In this document: positions 12,567 through 25,700 of the stretch, one piece after another
How positions within the stretch are numbered: position 1 is the stretch's first letter
Layout: each line of letters starts with the position of its first letter
Source: Durusdinium trenchii
Taxonomy: Eukaryota; Sar; Dinophyceae; Suessiales; Symbiodiniaceae
DNA: 64,000 nt
Assembly (NCBI GenBank): GCA_963970005.1
Contig: CAXAMN010020890.1
Location: forward strand, 1,028,046-1,092,045
Direction: 5' to 3'
Position numbers and translations under genes: made by a program
The notes under the pieces: generated by a model
Told to the model about the DNA's origin: nothing
The model's database searches: none
The model's input: the letters and a program-made list of their open reading frames with translations, nothing else

Positions 12567-15500
12567 CTTAATCACCTCAGCATCTGCCTCCAGCAAAATC
12601 CGCACCTTACTTCGTCGATTGTTTGGAGCGGTCGGGCGCTTTGAGTCTTTAAGTGGCAACCCAACATGGACCAAAGCAAAACATCCTTCACTACACAACG
12701 TCACAAAACCATACAAAACCCAACTTCCACCTCTCTTCACCTCACTTTATGACGCTTTGACGAATTCTCACCACTTCTCAAACCTCGCCCAGTGGCCACG
12801 CTGGAACTCCCCCGCTCAGCCGCCATGTGCAAGGGCGTTTGCCCCTGCGGTCCCAGCAAATTCACAGCGGCGCCCGCGCGGACGAGGTAAGAGACCAGGT
12901 CCACACGCTGAAGCTGGGTGGCTTCGAGCAACGGACTGGTGCCGTAGAGGTCCAAGCGGTTCACACTGGCACCATGGGAAACCTGCCCGGACGGGAGGAG
13001 AGCACACCCAGGGGTCCACGTCGGGGGAGGGGAAGTGAGTGGGTCAAGGCGCAAAGGATCCCTTCAAGAGTGACTCGAGGGGATACGTGGGGAGGAAAGT
13101 CAACACGAAGGGTTCATGTCCGTTTAGTAAGGCCTTTTACTATAGCATAACAATGAGCACCTAAACCATGCCGTATGCCCGTCAATATGATTCATCAAGT
13201 AGTATATAATCAATACACTAATTAATACTACTGAAGAGGGATGAACACTCTCGTGTGGTCAAATTTCAAGGCGAGAGGCCAGTAGCTCCACCATTTCCAG
13301 GTCGCCCTGTCGACATGCCTCCTGCAACGGAGTGACCCAAGCGTCATCGCAGCAGTTCACATCTGCTGAGGACTGCAAGAGATCACGTGTCAACTCGAGA
13401 TTGCCCTCTATGATCGCCTCCTTGTCACAACGGAAGGTCTTGTTGCCAGTTTTGGAGTGAATTGTCAAAAAGCATGCTGCTGCCCTGAGGGCATTGTCAA
13501 CAAAGTTGGGTCCTTCTGTCCCTTTGCCAAGAAGGAGTTGCTTACAACCGGAGACAAACCACCCAAAAATGCAGCTTATGTGAGGAAATCGCACAAATCC
13601 TACTTCATCTTCCAAAACCAAGCTTCTTGTAAAGCGTCGGCTCTGCAGTTCTCATTGCGCAAGTGACACCCCATGATCTTCCCCATCTCTGGCACCTGTG
13701 GTCGTGCTGCGCTCTTCGGTAGAGAGTCGAATGTTCCACTTCCCAAGCAAGCAAAGTTCTTCGTCCTGTGCTGCCGGCACTCCTCCTCGTGCTCTTCCCC
13801 ATGGTCCATATGTTCCAAAGCAGCCACCCCATCCCACCTGAGTTCCTGAACTTCCCCATCCTGCTGATCCTCAGAATCCACGGAGTCCACAAGCTTCAGG
13901 GAGTCGGTCTGGTTCTTCGAATGGACCAGTGCACTGAGGCAACCCAGGCACCAAGTCAGGTGATGCGCCATCAGACAAAGCAGACTGGATGAGATGTTCT
14001 CATGGTGTCCTCGGAAATACTCGAGCCGAGTAAGTTGCAGGTGATGTATGGTCAGTGTTGTTGGCACAGTTGGCACCGAAAAAACACGTGCATGATCGTG
14101 CATGCGTCATTCCTTCGTTTCGACACATGCTTCAAGAAGGGCACGAGCCGCTCAAAGCTGTTCAAACAGTTTGTCCAAACACTTGACTCGACTACCAACT
14201 TCCAGACACAAAGCCATGAAAACATGTGAGATTCCTATGACAATGGTAACTGTTCTATCTTGATCTCTAAACGTAGAGATCATGACTTCGATTCATTCTG
14301 ATTCCAAACTCGTAGGGCCAGCAAGCATTCAGAACTCGTTTCTCACCAAAACTGAGCCTTCCCGCTAAGAAGGGGCCAGTCCAAAAATCGATCTGCTGCT
14401 TCTGCTGGCGAACGAACAGGGTCCGCAAAGACTCACATTCACCTCAGTGGAGTCGACATTTGCCGAAGGAGGGTCGAGGAAGGTCGAGGAAGGTGGCTCA
14501 ACATGATGTATGTAGACTCTTGATTAACAAAACACCATAAAACCATCCCCATTTGGATTGTAAAAGCTCTTATATATGGAAGTTTGTTTGATCAAGAATC
14601 AAGAGTCAACCAAGAGTCTACAATTCTGGGCAATTACTCAAGGTACTCGCATATCGATGCATATCGGAAGCCTTGCTTCAACATTGTTCTAGCCAAGAGT
14701 CAAAGATGAAAACACAATTCGCACGTGTTTCTGGACTCAGCCTCGGACGTTTCAAGGACTGGTTGTCATTGGAGAGCTCCTCGTGGGCTCGTTCCACCTC
14801 GCCGGGCCAAGAGTCCAACGACGGGCTCGTCGACGTGTTCGTGCATTTGGTCTCGGTGAGTCGGTGGGCCACTTTGTTGCGGTCGGCATTTCGGGCATCG
14901 CTACGAACGGAGCGATCGGACGCCTGTGTTTTTTTCGGACATTCTCGTTACCCTATGTTACCCTTTGCATTCAGCATGGCAGCCGGAATGGCATTCCTAT
15001 AGCTTTTCCCCCTGGCACTTGCTTTCAAGTCTTGAAAACCTATCACAACGGTGTTCGTTGGCGAATTCAGTCTGCGTTTCATGTCCACAGTGCCCAGAAC
15101 GACGAATTCCCTGTCGCTCCGCCTCCTGCCGCAGGCGCTCGTAGCGCCGCCGCTCGCTTCGGTCTTTCCTCGCCGCTCGCTTCGGTCGGGGCGTCTCTTC
15201 GACATAGGGTGAAGAATGGTCTGAACGGTGTAGCTCCAAGGTGAGCGGAAGGATCACTCACCGATATATGACTCTAATTATACCTGATATAGTTTTCCTT
15301 GATCAAGGAGCTATATGGACTTGTCACTGGACTTGTCACTGTCATATGGACTTTGCCATCCAGCTCCCTTGGATTGTACCAGCACTCTGTGGAGTTGCTC
15401 TGGACCTATTTCATGCATCAGATTTGCCATCTGGTCGTTGACCACCCGTATTGGCAAAATAACTCCTTCAAAAACATGGTGACTTGAATGGTGCGGCCCC

Positions 15501-16049
15501 CTTCAATTGCACCCAAGTCAACACGGACGTCGCGGACCTCGCGCACACGTCCTGGATTTTCGGGATGGGACTCGTTCCTCTTTTCGGCCGATGGAGGGAG
15601 GATGTTCTGCGCCCACCGAACGGTGCGGCCAAAAACGCGGTGGAGTGCTACAACCAACGGTGGACCGGGGGAAGACCGGGGATCCGGATCCGATAGGACC
15701 CGAATCATCCAGCTGTCCTGTGGTCAATCAGTTCCGGTCTCAAACCAACCCCACCATCCAGTAGGGGTCAATCCTTTGGACCCCAACCTGGGTCAAAACG
15801 GCTTGGTTGCCAGATGTGGCAAGCACTGTTCCCCACATCCCCCGAGAAAGGCCAGGCCTGTCTACGCCTGTCTATGCGATCGCAGCGCAATATGCACTAG
15901 CACGCGCGCGATCATGAAAGCTAAAAACTGATAGGACGAAGACCCTGCCCCAGTCTCTGTCCTTTGAAGATGTCCAGTGTCTTCGACCTGGACAAAAGAT
16001 CTCCAAAACAAGCCACCCACTCGCCCCCCCCGTCGTCCGCGATCGTTTT
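12567..16049 (-). CDS. Ankyrin repeat protein (partial, multi-exon)
   Basis: The secure part is three exons: 13,420-13,280 (EGNLELTRDLLQSSADVN, TPLQEACRQGDLEMVELL), 12,982-12,800 (VSHGASVNRLD, GTSPLLEATQLQRVDLVSYL, QTPLHMAAERG) and 12,605-12,567 (VRILLEADAEV). Joined in phase 0 they form consecutive ankyrin repeats; the join MVELL|VSHGASVN is textbook. The first intron starts with GC, the second with GT. Likely upstream exons of the same gene, by strand and codon bias, are 13,908-13,696 (very acidic, EEHEEECRQH), 14,851-14,760 (DSWPGEVERAHEELSNDN), 15,194-15,111 (basic coil, RSERRRYERLRQEAERQ), 15,606-15,484 (GRVREVRDVRVDLGAIEGG) and 16,049-15,988 (ADDGGGEWVACFGDLLSR, with good acceptor and GT donor). 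Their order is proven only where phases agree (15,484/15,194). Ankyrin repeats bind proteins; no specific partner can be named. Start and stop were not found. Confidence 0.8.
14511..14622. mobile_element. MITE-like element with inverted ends
   Basis: The left end TGTAGACTCTTGATTAAC... (14,511-14,533) and the right end (14,582-14,622, read in reverse as TGTAGACTCTTGGTTGACTC...) are inverted copies with a partial internal duplication on the right. The middle is AT-rich and non-coding. The size of about 110 bp and the position in a probable intron of the ankyrin gene fit a miniature inverted-repeat element. A target-site duplication was not identified. Confidence 0.45.
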
Positions 16050-19000
16050 CTTAGCAGGAGAAGACGGAGAACATCGGTGAAGTGAGTCACCATTATGTCG
16101 GTATGTCGGTATGTCTGGATGTAGGGAAGAAACTCCCAAGTCATTGATTCGATGTTCTCAACTACTGATGTCCGAGCTTGGGAACAATCGAGGGATGCCA
16201 GGTACGATAGAATCACCAAAAGTTGTTCACTTTGGGGGTATCCCTTCTATTCATCAACCAACCAATTGCAAAAGGCCGTCAATGTTCTCAACAATACCTT
16301 AGAAATCAGTGCTTGCTTTGTGCTTTGTTGGCCGGGAGGATTTGATGAATGTTGTGGTCCTTGACTTAAGGTCTAAAACTTTGCAGCATCCAGGTCACAG
16401 GGCAACACAATTTGCAACCACAGGGCGATCCAAATGGTGCTTTTTTTTGTTGCCTTTGACACACTTGCTGGACCCTGTAGAAGAATGCAGCTCAACCTCG
16501 TCCTCCAACCTTCAAAACACATGTTTCTCTGAGGCCCAACCTTACGTCCGACTCAAGACGGAGGTGACCGATGGCAAATGGCCGAAAACTCACATGGACA
16601 ACACTCAAACACCACTGCTTTGCAGAGGTTTGCATTTGATGAAAGGTCTGACCCGGGCCTCGGGTATGCTAGGGTCTGTTGTCAAATGCTAGCTTTAAGA
16701 GTTGCTTCTCCAAAGGCCAGGAAGGACCGTCTCAGGACCAACTGGGAGCCCCCGACACCAAGTGTGAGTGCCTCTTCCTGAAGGCCGCCGGCACTCCAGG
16801 GACCGCCCAAACAGAGTCGCCCATCTAACCCCCATCCACGTCTCTATGTACGTCCCATCCGCCAAGCAAGTCGCGGGCGTCTCTATGGTCAACTTCTTTC
16901 TCTTTTGACCAGCAAGTATTGTTGTGACCTCCTCTCATTTTGAGACCATTCATCATCCTTCTTCCAGTGTTTCACGAGCAGCCATCGAGTTCAGCTGTGG
17001 AGTTAGTGTTGTCGCAAAAGAACAAGGATCCAACAGACTCCAGGGCAAATGAACAGCCAAACAGCCCTTCACCTATCTTCACCTCCTTCGCCCTGGCTAG
17101 GTTGAAAAGGATTCCATCGGAGTGTCAAAAACAGAAAGCCAAAGAAAGAAACTGATGCCCGGTCCCGCAAAGTTTGTTGGAACTTCTCATCTGATCTGTG
17201 ACACTATGAGTCTATGAGGTGCTTTTTCCGAAATTCCTTGTGCAATTTTCAGGGCAACCCAGGGACCCAAACTGAGCCCTTGGAACCCTGGCCAGAGCCA
17301 TACCTGACGTCTCTTCCTCTCTTGCAGGTCCTCCATTCCAGGCATTCCGAAGGTCGGGCGCCTGCTACTAGACCTTGCTCAGGCAAATGCCATTCCAACA
17401 ATTCAGATTCAGAGCAAACTGGTGACTTTCTCGGGGAAGTTGATGAGAAGATTTCCAAGCTGCAGAACCAGGGTGGATTGTTGAGAGGAGAGCGATCAAC
17501 AAGTTAGCTTAAACATGCTTAAACACCCTGCGGCACCAGCCACCAACGATGCTCCATCCGAGTTCCATGGCTCTATGGCTACATGCTCAACTTGCAGGGT
17601 TTCTGATGGAAGAACCGGAGGCGTGAACCATTCCGGGTCCGGTGTGTTTCAGGGAAGATTCCCCAGTGTCATTTGGCATCACCCGATTTTAATACACACC
17701 CATGTTACAATCAACATGATCGACCATTGATCAATGATCACTGGCATAGAGAGAAAGCGATTCATCAGCATCCTTGCAATCCTATGCAATCCTTCAGATG
17801 CATCTGGAACCAACAAACCCACTACGCATCACTACTCCAGTCGTTTCTGCTCATGAGGGGATGTCTCCGTGACCGTGAAAACCTCGGGGACCAACCGCAA
17901 AACGATGCAAAACTGACGTCTTTGTGGATGGGCCTCTAATTCCATCGGTGGCATACGGCGGAGCTCTTCTTTCCAGTATCAAACATGGGGTGTTGAAGTG
18001 AATTACAGTAGGTTTTTTGTCCGATGACTTTCAGAGAGTTTCACTTCGATGGCACAAACTCCGACCATTGCACAATCCGCCTTGGCCGCGCAAAACCAAA
18101 AGAAGCCCGGAATGGGTCTGTGCATATCTGTGCATGTCCGGTTCCATGTGATTCTGGTCAGCCTGCCTTGGAGTCCGATTCTGAGCCATATGAGGTGCCC
18201 CTGCGGTTCGCTGTGCGGGTGCGGTCCGCTGTGCGGGTGTCCGCTGATCGGGTGTCTGAAGCGGAGAGGCGGGTTGGAGGTCTCCCCCCGCTGCAGATTG
18301 GAGGTCTTGAACGGTTCTGTCAGGAATGCAGCTGATGAATTTCGGGGAAACCATGGGAAACATGAAATATCTGGGAAATGTGTCCTGTGAAATAAATGAC
18401 CAAAGTTAAAGCCTCCAAACAGAGTGTAGAGCGATGATGGGACTTGGACTTGGTCATCAACCAGAAAGTTTGCTTTGCTGAATTTCAGTGACCATGGGCT
18501 GCAGCAAGACAAGCCTGCTGTGCGAATATACTGGTAGGCTTGTAAGACCAGCATTCCGACTGATGGTACAGACCAGCCACTTGAACTCCCTTCAAAACAA
18601 CATGGGTCTTCACCTAATAAGTTGCTTAGGTGGAGCACAACAAAATAAAGTGCGCATTCTCGAATTCCTTACAGATTGCTTACCTAACAACATGCCTCCA
18701 CCCTTGCCTCCACCCATGCCTCCACCCATGCCTCCACCAGCCCTACCACCACGTCTTGGAATTCGTCCCCAAACCCGGCCCAGGACTGGCCAGGCTAGGC
18801 CAGGTTGGGCCTGAGGGACTGAAGTTGACCCGCGCTTCAGCCTCAGGACATGATGAGACACTTCAATCAGCATGTGCAGGCGCGTGTTTTTTGCTCGTGT
18901 GGACGGCACCGGGGCCCGGGCTACATGGCTGGGACTCACAGGGATAAACTGGCTCTTGCGCTGGCTGTGGATGGCCTTGCTGTCCTGAGGATGGACATGA

Positions 19001-19240
19001 AAAAGTAAGGGAAAGAGAAATTGAAATAGGAAGTAGCTTCGGACAATTGACATGGCAAACTATAGCGTGACGTTCCTTCGATAGGTGGGTTGCTACGTCC
19101 AGAGGCCCTTTTCTTTGTACACCTTTGGTGAATGAAACTCGCAACTAACTAATCGCAAGTTCCAAACACTCCCTTTGAACATCACCATTTACTGAGCCCA
19201 AGCAAAAAACACACCAAATGGACAATATAGATCGATAGAT
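16050..19240. other. Stretch without a secure gene
   Basis: Lies between the kinesin gene and the first possible exon of the ankyrin gene. Long open minus-strand frames at 18,003-18,638 include a Pro/Gln/Thr-rich stretch (near 18,190-18,300) made of a short GC-rich direct repeat; this may be a low-complexity tail exon of the kinesin gene or simply intron. A minus frame at 17,249-17,458 ends at possible splice sites but lacks bias. No promoter or terminator could be identified. Confidence 0.45.
18690..18738. repeat. 12-bp minisatellite (CCTCCACCCATG)n
   Basis: Four units of a 12-base word with few mismatches on the plus strand. In one minus-strand frame it would read as a Gly/Met-rich run, with no other sign of coding. 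Confidence 0.8.
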
Positions 19241-19429
19241 GATAATTATATAATTAGATGTAATTTCAACAAGTACGTGGACCTGGTGGTGGTCTCCGGC
19301 GTGCTCAGATTTCCCGGCAGGCACAGTGAATCATGAATCTTGGAATGGTCGCTCATTGTTTGAATTTGAGGGAAGTCGCGGGCAAAGGCTTGGCTTTGGC
19401 GTATCAAGAAGTGGTCTTTGGTTGTGCGA

Positions 19430-19610
19430 ACGAATTGCGAGATCCGCCGCTGTGCGCCGCTGTGCGATGTGAGGTTCTGTTGAAGGTCGGATTTGGACAC
19501 GCCTTTGAGAACCGCTAGCCATTTCAGCTGCAGATCGCACATCGCTTCTTGCAGAATTGTTCCTATAGTCTTGTCTTCCAAGGGGGCCATGCCGGCCATC
19601 CCACCAAACC
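19430..19610 (-). CDS. Possible kinesin tail exon (coil-forming)
   Basis: Downstream of the last secure kinesin exon the minus strand encodes LQEAMCDLQLKWLAVLKG and further helix-forming sequence, open for 140 codons. It could be the neck or coiled-coil tail of the kinesin. The splice sites were not fixed and a second frame is also open, so it is listed as possible only. Confidence 0.28.
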
Positions 19611-19657
19611 ATGTTTGGTTCTGCAAGTGTATGTTTCTTTTGAATGGCTCAAGCGCG

Positions 19658-19719
19658 AAGGAATCCAAAGGAATCCGAAGGAATCCAGAAGGAATCCAGA
19701 AGGAAAGAAGGAATCCGAA
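19658..19719. repeat. 10-bp minisatellite (AAGGAATCCG)n
   Basis: Six imperfect units of about 10 bases. It lies in the intron that follows kinesin exon 19,867-19,761, about 40 bases past the 5' splice site. Confidence 0.8.
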
Positions 19720-19760
19720 CTAACGGATGGGGATCCAAACGTACTCCCAACCAAACCCAC

Positions 19761-22700
19761 CTGCTTTTTGGATGCTCCACCGGTGGGACCGCCTCTCGGT
19801 GTCACCGACCCAGCACCGGTCCGTGGCCATCGCCAGGGTGGAGAGGCTGGCACTGCGGTGCGCCAGCCTGGTGGCGCGGAAGAACAGAGATGAGCAGATC
19901 GGTCAGATGGGGTATCTCAGATCTCCATGTCAGAATATACCAATACCAGGGGCGGTCAATGTTGTTTGTTCAAAAAGCCTGCCCTTCTGGGTCAAAGTGG
20001 TCTTTCAAAGTGGCCTTGGCGTGTCTTCGCATGTGTTGATCCTGGCTCTACATTGGTGCTTTGTGGAGTTCGGAACATGTGCATTACTCTGGGCTGATCT
20101 TCCATAACAGGTCATGAATCCTCTAAAGCATTGAATGAAAAGAGACAAAAAAGCGGGCAAAGGCTTGGGACACGAGGATCGTAAAGGAATCTGAAGAGCA
20201 GCAGGAGAAGCTGAAACTCTATTGTGAGTATGCCTGCCAATGCTCAAGGATTTGCGTCCCTCGCAACCCACTACAGCATCTACACATGACTCAATGGTTC
20301 ATTTCTGAGGCCCCGCACAAAGGGCTGACGCAGAAGATCAGGGCAATTCCACATCCGGGACGCAAATACTCCCAGAGACACTTGTTGAGCACACTCTGCC
20401 TGGACGTCGGCGGATGCAGTAAGCGGAGAGGCGTGCGAAGCGGCGCGACAAGACCGGGGAAAGCGGAGACCACGAGTGTTTGGAACCTCCGAGAGGCATG
20501 GACAACACGTCGTTGCCTCGGCTGATTTGATGTGATCTATTTCTTGTGTGCTCAGGCTATCTTGGTTCATCACTTCTTCTCATTCGGATCCTCAAGAGTT
20601 AAGAGGCTCAAAGCAGCAGCTTTTTCTGAAGCTACTTATTACGGGAAACGAGAAGATCAGATTGTCCTCACCCTTTGGAGTGCCCTTCACATCCACTAAC
20701 TCAGCAAAAGGGATTTGCTCTCTGTGATACGTACCCCAGGCATGTTCAAGATATGATGCGTACCACATCTGCTGCGTTTTAAGCATCACTGACAAAAGGT
20801 CTTCTTGGAGTTCCAAATCTCGTCCGCGTCGTGGCCAGGAGCTCGTCAGAAACACCAGCGATCTCATGGTGATATCTCCGAAATCAAAGAAAGAGATGCA
20901 AATCGTCAAGCAAGCCCCTTTTAGACACACATATATGATTAATTGGATATCCGATCATCCAAATGGACCTCTCCCATGTTCAAAACAACCATCCTAACCA
21001 TCCAAAGACCGGACCATCCAAACATCTGCAAACATCTCCAAACATCTCCAAACCAACCAACCGTTCACCATCCGTTTGGTTGAGCACTGTTCGCTCCCCC
21101 TTCACAACGGTTCCCAGGTTCCCCCCCACTCCCCCGCCACCTCCGTTCCGATTCCTCCAGGCAGCCCATCTGAGGCGGTGGGGTGGGGTGGCTCGACTGG
21201 TGCCGACTGGCCGTGTCTTTTGCTTTGTTGTGTTTTCCACCGGGTGACGGAGTTTTTCTCACCTCAAAAAACCAAGGGTGTGTGTGTGTGTGTTTTTTCC
21301 ATGGTGTTGTTTTCCCAGTTGGCCTTTATATTAGGATGTTCTAAAGGTCCGGTCCGATGACTTGGTTCATTGACTCGTGCTTGACTCGTGGGGGGTCTAA
21401 GTACTGTTCTTCTTTCTGGCCACAGCTAGGTAGAGAACTTCACAATGCCCAACACATGTTCTATCATCGGGGGTTCACTCAAAGCTATTGGTTGGCATCT
21501 CCAAAACCTGCACCTATTCGATTTCATTCGTTTTCTATCCCTCTGACTCTAACTGACAAAAACATATCCCTCGCCTGGAGCTTCCGCAGCAAGCGGTTGA
21601 GGGAGCAAAGAGAGGTGTTCAGCAACCGCGCTGACTTACGGCCCTGCTCCGAGGGGTTCTCGTGCTCCTGGTCCAGATGTTGTTGAAACGAGACGACCAC
21701 CCGAAAGCTGGGGAGGGTGGGATCTTCCAATTCAAGGGGATTTCAAGATATTCCAAGTGGTGTAGAATCTTCTGATCATTCTTGTCTACTGTTGTTGTTT
21801 TTCTGGTGGTAGGGGACACCTCCTGTAGACATACACGGAAACTGGTTGGTGGTGAACTCCACATAACAATGGATTCTTTCAGGGAGTCTAGGTGTCTCTG
21901 GTGTCTCTGGTGTCTCTGATGCTCCTTCTCGGTGCCCGCCAGGTCAACCAAGGTCAAGGTGCCGATGGCGGAGCTCTCATGCGGTCCGGGCGTCCTGGGT
22001 GGCTTTTCTACAGGGAGCCCCTCTAGCTTGCTGGCCTCAAAGAAACCAACACATGAAAATAATTATTGAACAATATAATAGATATTATTGATCCTTGATC
22101 ATATATGATGGGGAAAGAAACCAAACTTGGGTTCCACTGATTTTGAGACATTCGTAACACCTATTAGCCGCACTTCCCTCCACCGAATGGCCATTCAGAG
22201 GAAGGGCTCCTCAAAGATTGCCAGACCAAGTGCAAGTGGACTTTTCTCAGAAAGGAAAGATGCTGACTCGAAGCAGTGGCCAACTAGAGGATCTCAAAAT
22301 GCTGGTTGAGAGTACTGTGAGGTTTTGTAATGTTTTGTACCCTTCAAAGCTACACTTGAATGGCTTGCAAAAGGGGACCTGTCAAGGTCTTTATCCCTTG
22401 AACTTCCCAAACATTACCAAACACCAAGCACCAAACACCATCTTCACTGGAACCGGACACCGGCAGATGGAAGATCCCAACAAAATTCACCTCGAGAGCC
22501 GAGATCGCCGAGGTGCTGGACAAAGAGATGTACCATAGCATGTGACCTGGTGAGCAGGGAGGGCAGGGAATGTGATCTGGTGGGCAGGGCGGGGAGTTGT
22601 TGTTGTCCAGCCCAGAAAGAACCAAAGCATACCGTTTCACCTGCAAAGGCTTTAGAAAGAACCAAGCACCTCCTGTCATTCTGTCTTGTTTGGCCTACAT

Positions 22701-25700
22701 CTCGCACCATGGCGGCCGATTTCTCGCACCATGGCGGTACTTCTTCTTTCGCACTTCCTAATGGCGTTACATCCAAACCTTGGCTCAAAGACACAGGGAC
22801 TGTGGCGGATGGGCGTTTGATGGCGTTTCTATACGGAGGAATTTTAAGAAAGAGCTTTGAGATAGAGGATCTTGGGGATTCGATTCCAAAGAGCTCTGGG
22901 ACTTGAATGATCAAGCTGCTACAAGACCACTCACTCCCATCAGTGGGAACTTCCTGTACCTTATCGAATACACATAATAATACACCGTCAGTCAAGAAAA
23001 GCTGTGGGGAATCTCAACAGAATGGGTATCTGTGGTTTCTAGTGGAATCATCTTTCCGAAGCCCATGTTCAACTTCTACCATAGCTTGCTTTGACTTGCT
23101 TTGGGTGTAGTCATTCTGATTGCGCTTGCTGGAACGCTCTGGACTCCTTGCATGCGATGAACATGAACTAACGAAAAAAGATGTCGAGCCTCGATGAATC
23201 GCTGTTCTGTGAGGACACACCTGAGGTCAACATGGAATCCGATCAAGAAGAATGGAAAAGGACGATGATGCTTGCAGAATCCGACCCTTCGAGTCATCTT
23301 CCGACCCTTTGAGCCTAAGGCACCACCTGAGACCTTAAGGCAAAGGACCATTCTCTCTTCTCTCTTCCTAGCAGGGCCCTTCTCGGAGATCACCTCCTCT
23401 TTCGGAGGTCATGAGTTATTTTTCCGCACCCAAAAAGCGTTGGAAAAAGCGGTGTCCGCTTTTCTTTCAGTTCTATTTTTGTTTGGGCCTCACAGCTTGG
23501 CCCCAGGTCAGACGCTGTGGGGCCACGTGGTCCGGCCGATCGACCGATCGCCCAACTGGTCGGTGCGTGCCGAAGGCCGGACCTGAGGTCCTTCTGCGGC
23601 GTGCCAAGTGCAGTAGGGAGAGGCATTGCTCGGCAGAACGGACGTGACAAATCCTCAGAGACCCCAGAGACCCCAAGTCCAACGTCCTTGCGTCTTCGTT
23701 CGGAACTGGGTGACATGATAATCGAATTCTAGAGTCTTCATGAAGTTTGGATCTTGACCTATGTTGGGCATTACCACTGCTTCCATTGGCTTTCCAGCTC
23801 CTGGGCATCACACCTTGGAAGGGTTTAGCTGGGATCATAAAGCTAAGGAGAATAGGGGAGAGACTGGAGTGTGAGTGCGCAGGGCATTTAGTCTGCAGGT
23901 AGGAGGACTTTCAAACACGCCTGATTTGAAGTAGATGAAGACTTGGTCGTGTTGTGGAGGTCTTTCCTTTCAAGACGGAGCAATACCAACCTCTATCCGC
24001 TGGTGCTGCCGAAGTCACTGATATCGACATCGTTGTGTCTTGATAAAGAGCTCGTCATAGACGATGTCATCTTCCGTCAGAGATCCTGCCACAATCTGAG
24101 TGGGCCTCAAGGGGTCCCTGGTAGTGGACAAAACAACAAGAGAAAACCCCTATGGAACGCATTTCTCCTTGAACATGGGCATTCAGGGCAAATCAGAAAT
24201 GCAGCGGCAGTTTATACCCAACTGTTTAGGCCTTCTGTTGTACGGCACCTGGTTGACAGCATGTTTCCCGCAAACAACCTGAAACGCCCAAAGATTCGTA
24301 TTCGCATTCGCCATGCTTTCCTGTCCTTCCGCTAAGAGGCTTGAAGAATCCTGGGAGAAAACAGCAGGAAAAAACACAAAGACACGAGGGATAGTCCCTC
24401 ATGCACTGGTTCACCTGCTGCGGCAAACACGAAGATGTGGCTTTGGCATCCCAGTGTACCCTAATTGCAGTGACCATTGTTTGACATTTGTTCTGAACCC
24501 ACTCTGCTTGCATGCAGGAAACAAAGTCCAAGAAAAAGTGAATGGTTGATCAGCCACTGAGTATACCTTCCCTAGACATCCTTGTCCTAATCAACTCCAG
24601 CCAACCAAACTCTGCTGATTTGACAGGCTGATCACCACGGAAACCTTCACCTGCTTCGGGGTGGTTGTTGAACGGCAAAAGGGTGAAGTAAAGGGAGGGA
24701 ACCAAAAACTTGAAGTTGATTGACCTTTGAAACAAGTATGTAAATATATGTAAATGGTAATTACGATTCTGACCTACGAGAGAAACGTTGTTCACTTGGA
24801 GTTCAACTTCAACTTTATGAAGCTTTAAAGCCATTGGGACTTCAAGAAACAGTTTGGTGCCCAGCGAGAGGCGCGGTCAGATCCGGCCGTAATTCGAAAA
24901 CTTGCTTGTGATGCTTGTGGCCGATGGCGAACGATTGGCTGAGCCACGGGAAGTTGTTTCCCTCCGACTTGTGTTGGTATTTTTGCGGAAAGAAATAGCC
25001 AAGGTTCCACCAAGTCGGTCAAGGTGTCACCCAGCACCTCGTAGCCTCAATGGTTCCGCTTCTTTGAATGATTGGACAAGTGAACCAGGGTTTTCCCCAT
25101 ATTTTGGGGGGGATGGTCGAGGTTGCCAAGGGGTACTGAATGTGTGAAGAGAAGATTCCACCAGGGTGGTGAACCCAAAGGGGGTTCAAAGGGCCTGAAC
25201 TTCTGTAATGAAGATAGGAGACTGAGGAGACTCTATGGGATTCTACTGGTACGCTCCCAGCTACTCACATGGCAATGAAACCTCACTGTCTTCCTATATC
25301 CGCACTATCTTGTTACTACCAACAGGACTACTTCTTCTTCTCCAGGTTCAACCTGGGACGCCACCGAATGCCAAATGCACAGAATACCACGCAAAAATCA
25401 GAAAACTAAAATAGACCTGCTGCCAGTCTTCACAAAAGGCGAGAGTTGCCCAGGGCATGCCCTACCAACAGACTTTCAATTAAGTCAAAAAGTGCCCCAA
25501 CTGCAGTCAAACTTCCGTTTACCCTCACCTTCGGCGAAACCTAGGCCCCAAGGCCTGCTCTCCGTGAATGTGTTCTCAGTATTTTCGCAGTATTTCCCAA
25601 TCTCCGATTGTCTTGCTCCAAGTGGCAGCACACGTGCACCGACACGCCCTCCACATGGGAGGCACCCTGGAAGACTTGTCGAACGAAGAGCTGCAATAGA

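Noticed and set aside
12355-13038. 227-codon plus-strand open frame
   Set aside because: It is the antisense shadow of the ankyrin exons at 12.8-12.98 kb.
18003-18638. 211-codon minus-strand open frame
   Set aside because: No domain, and low-complexity repeat inside; it may include a kinesin tail exon but the whole frame is not a gene.
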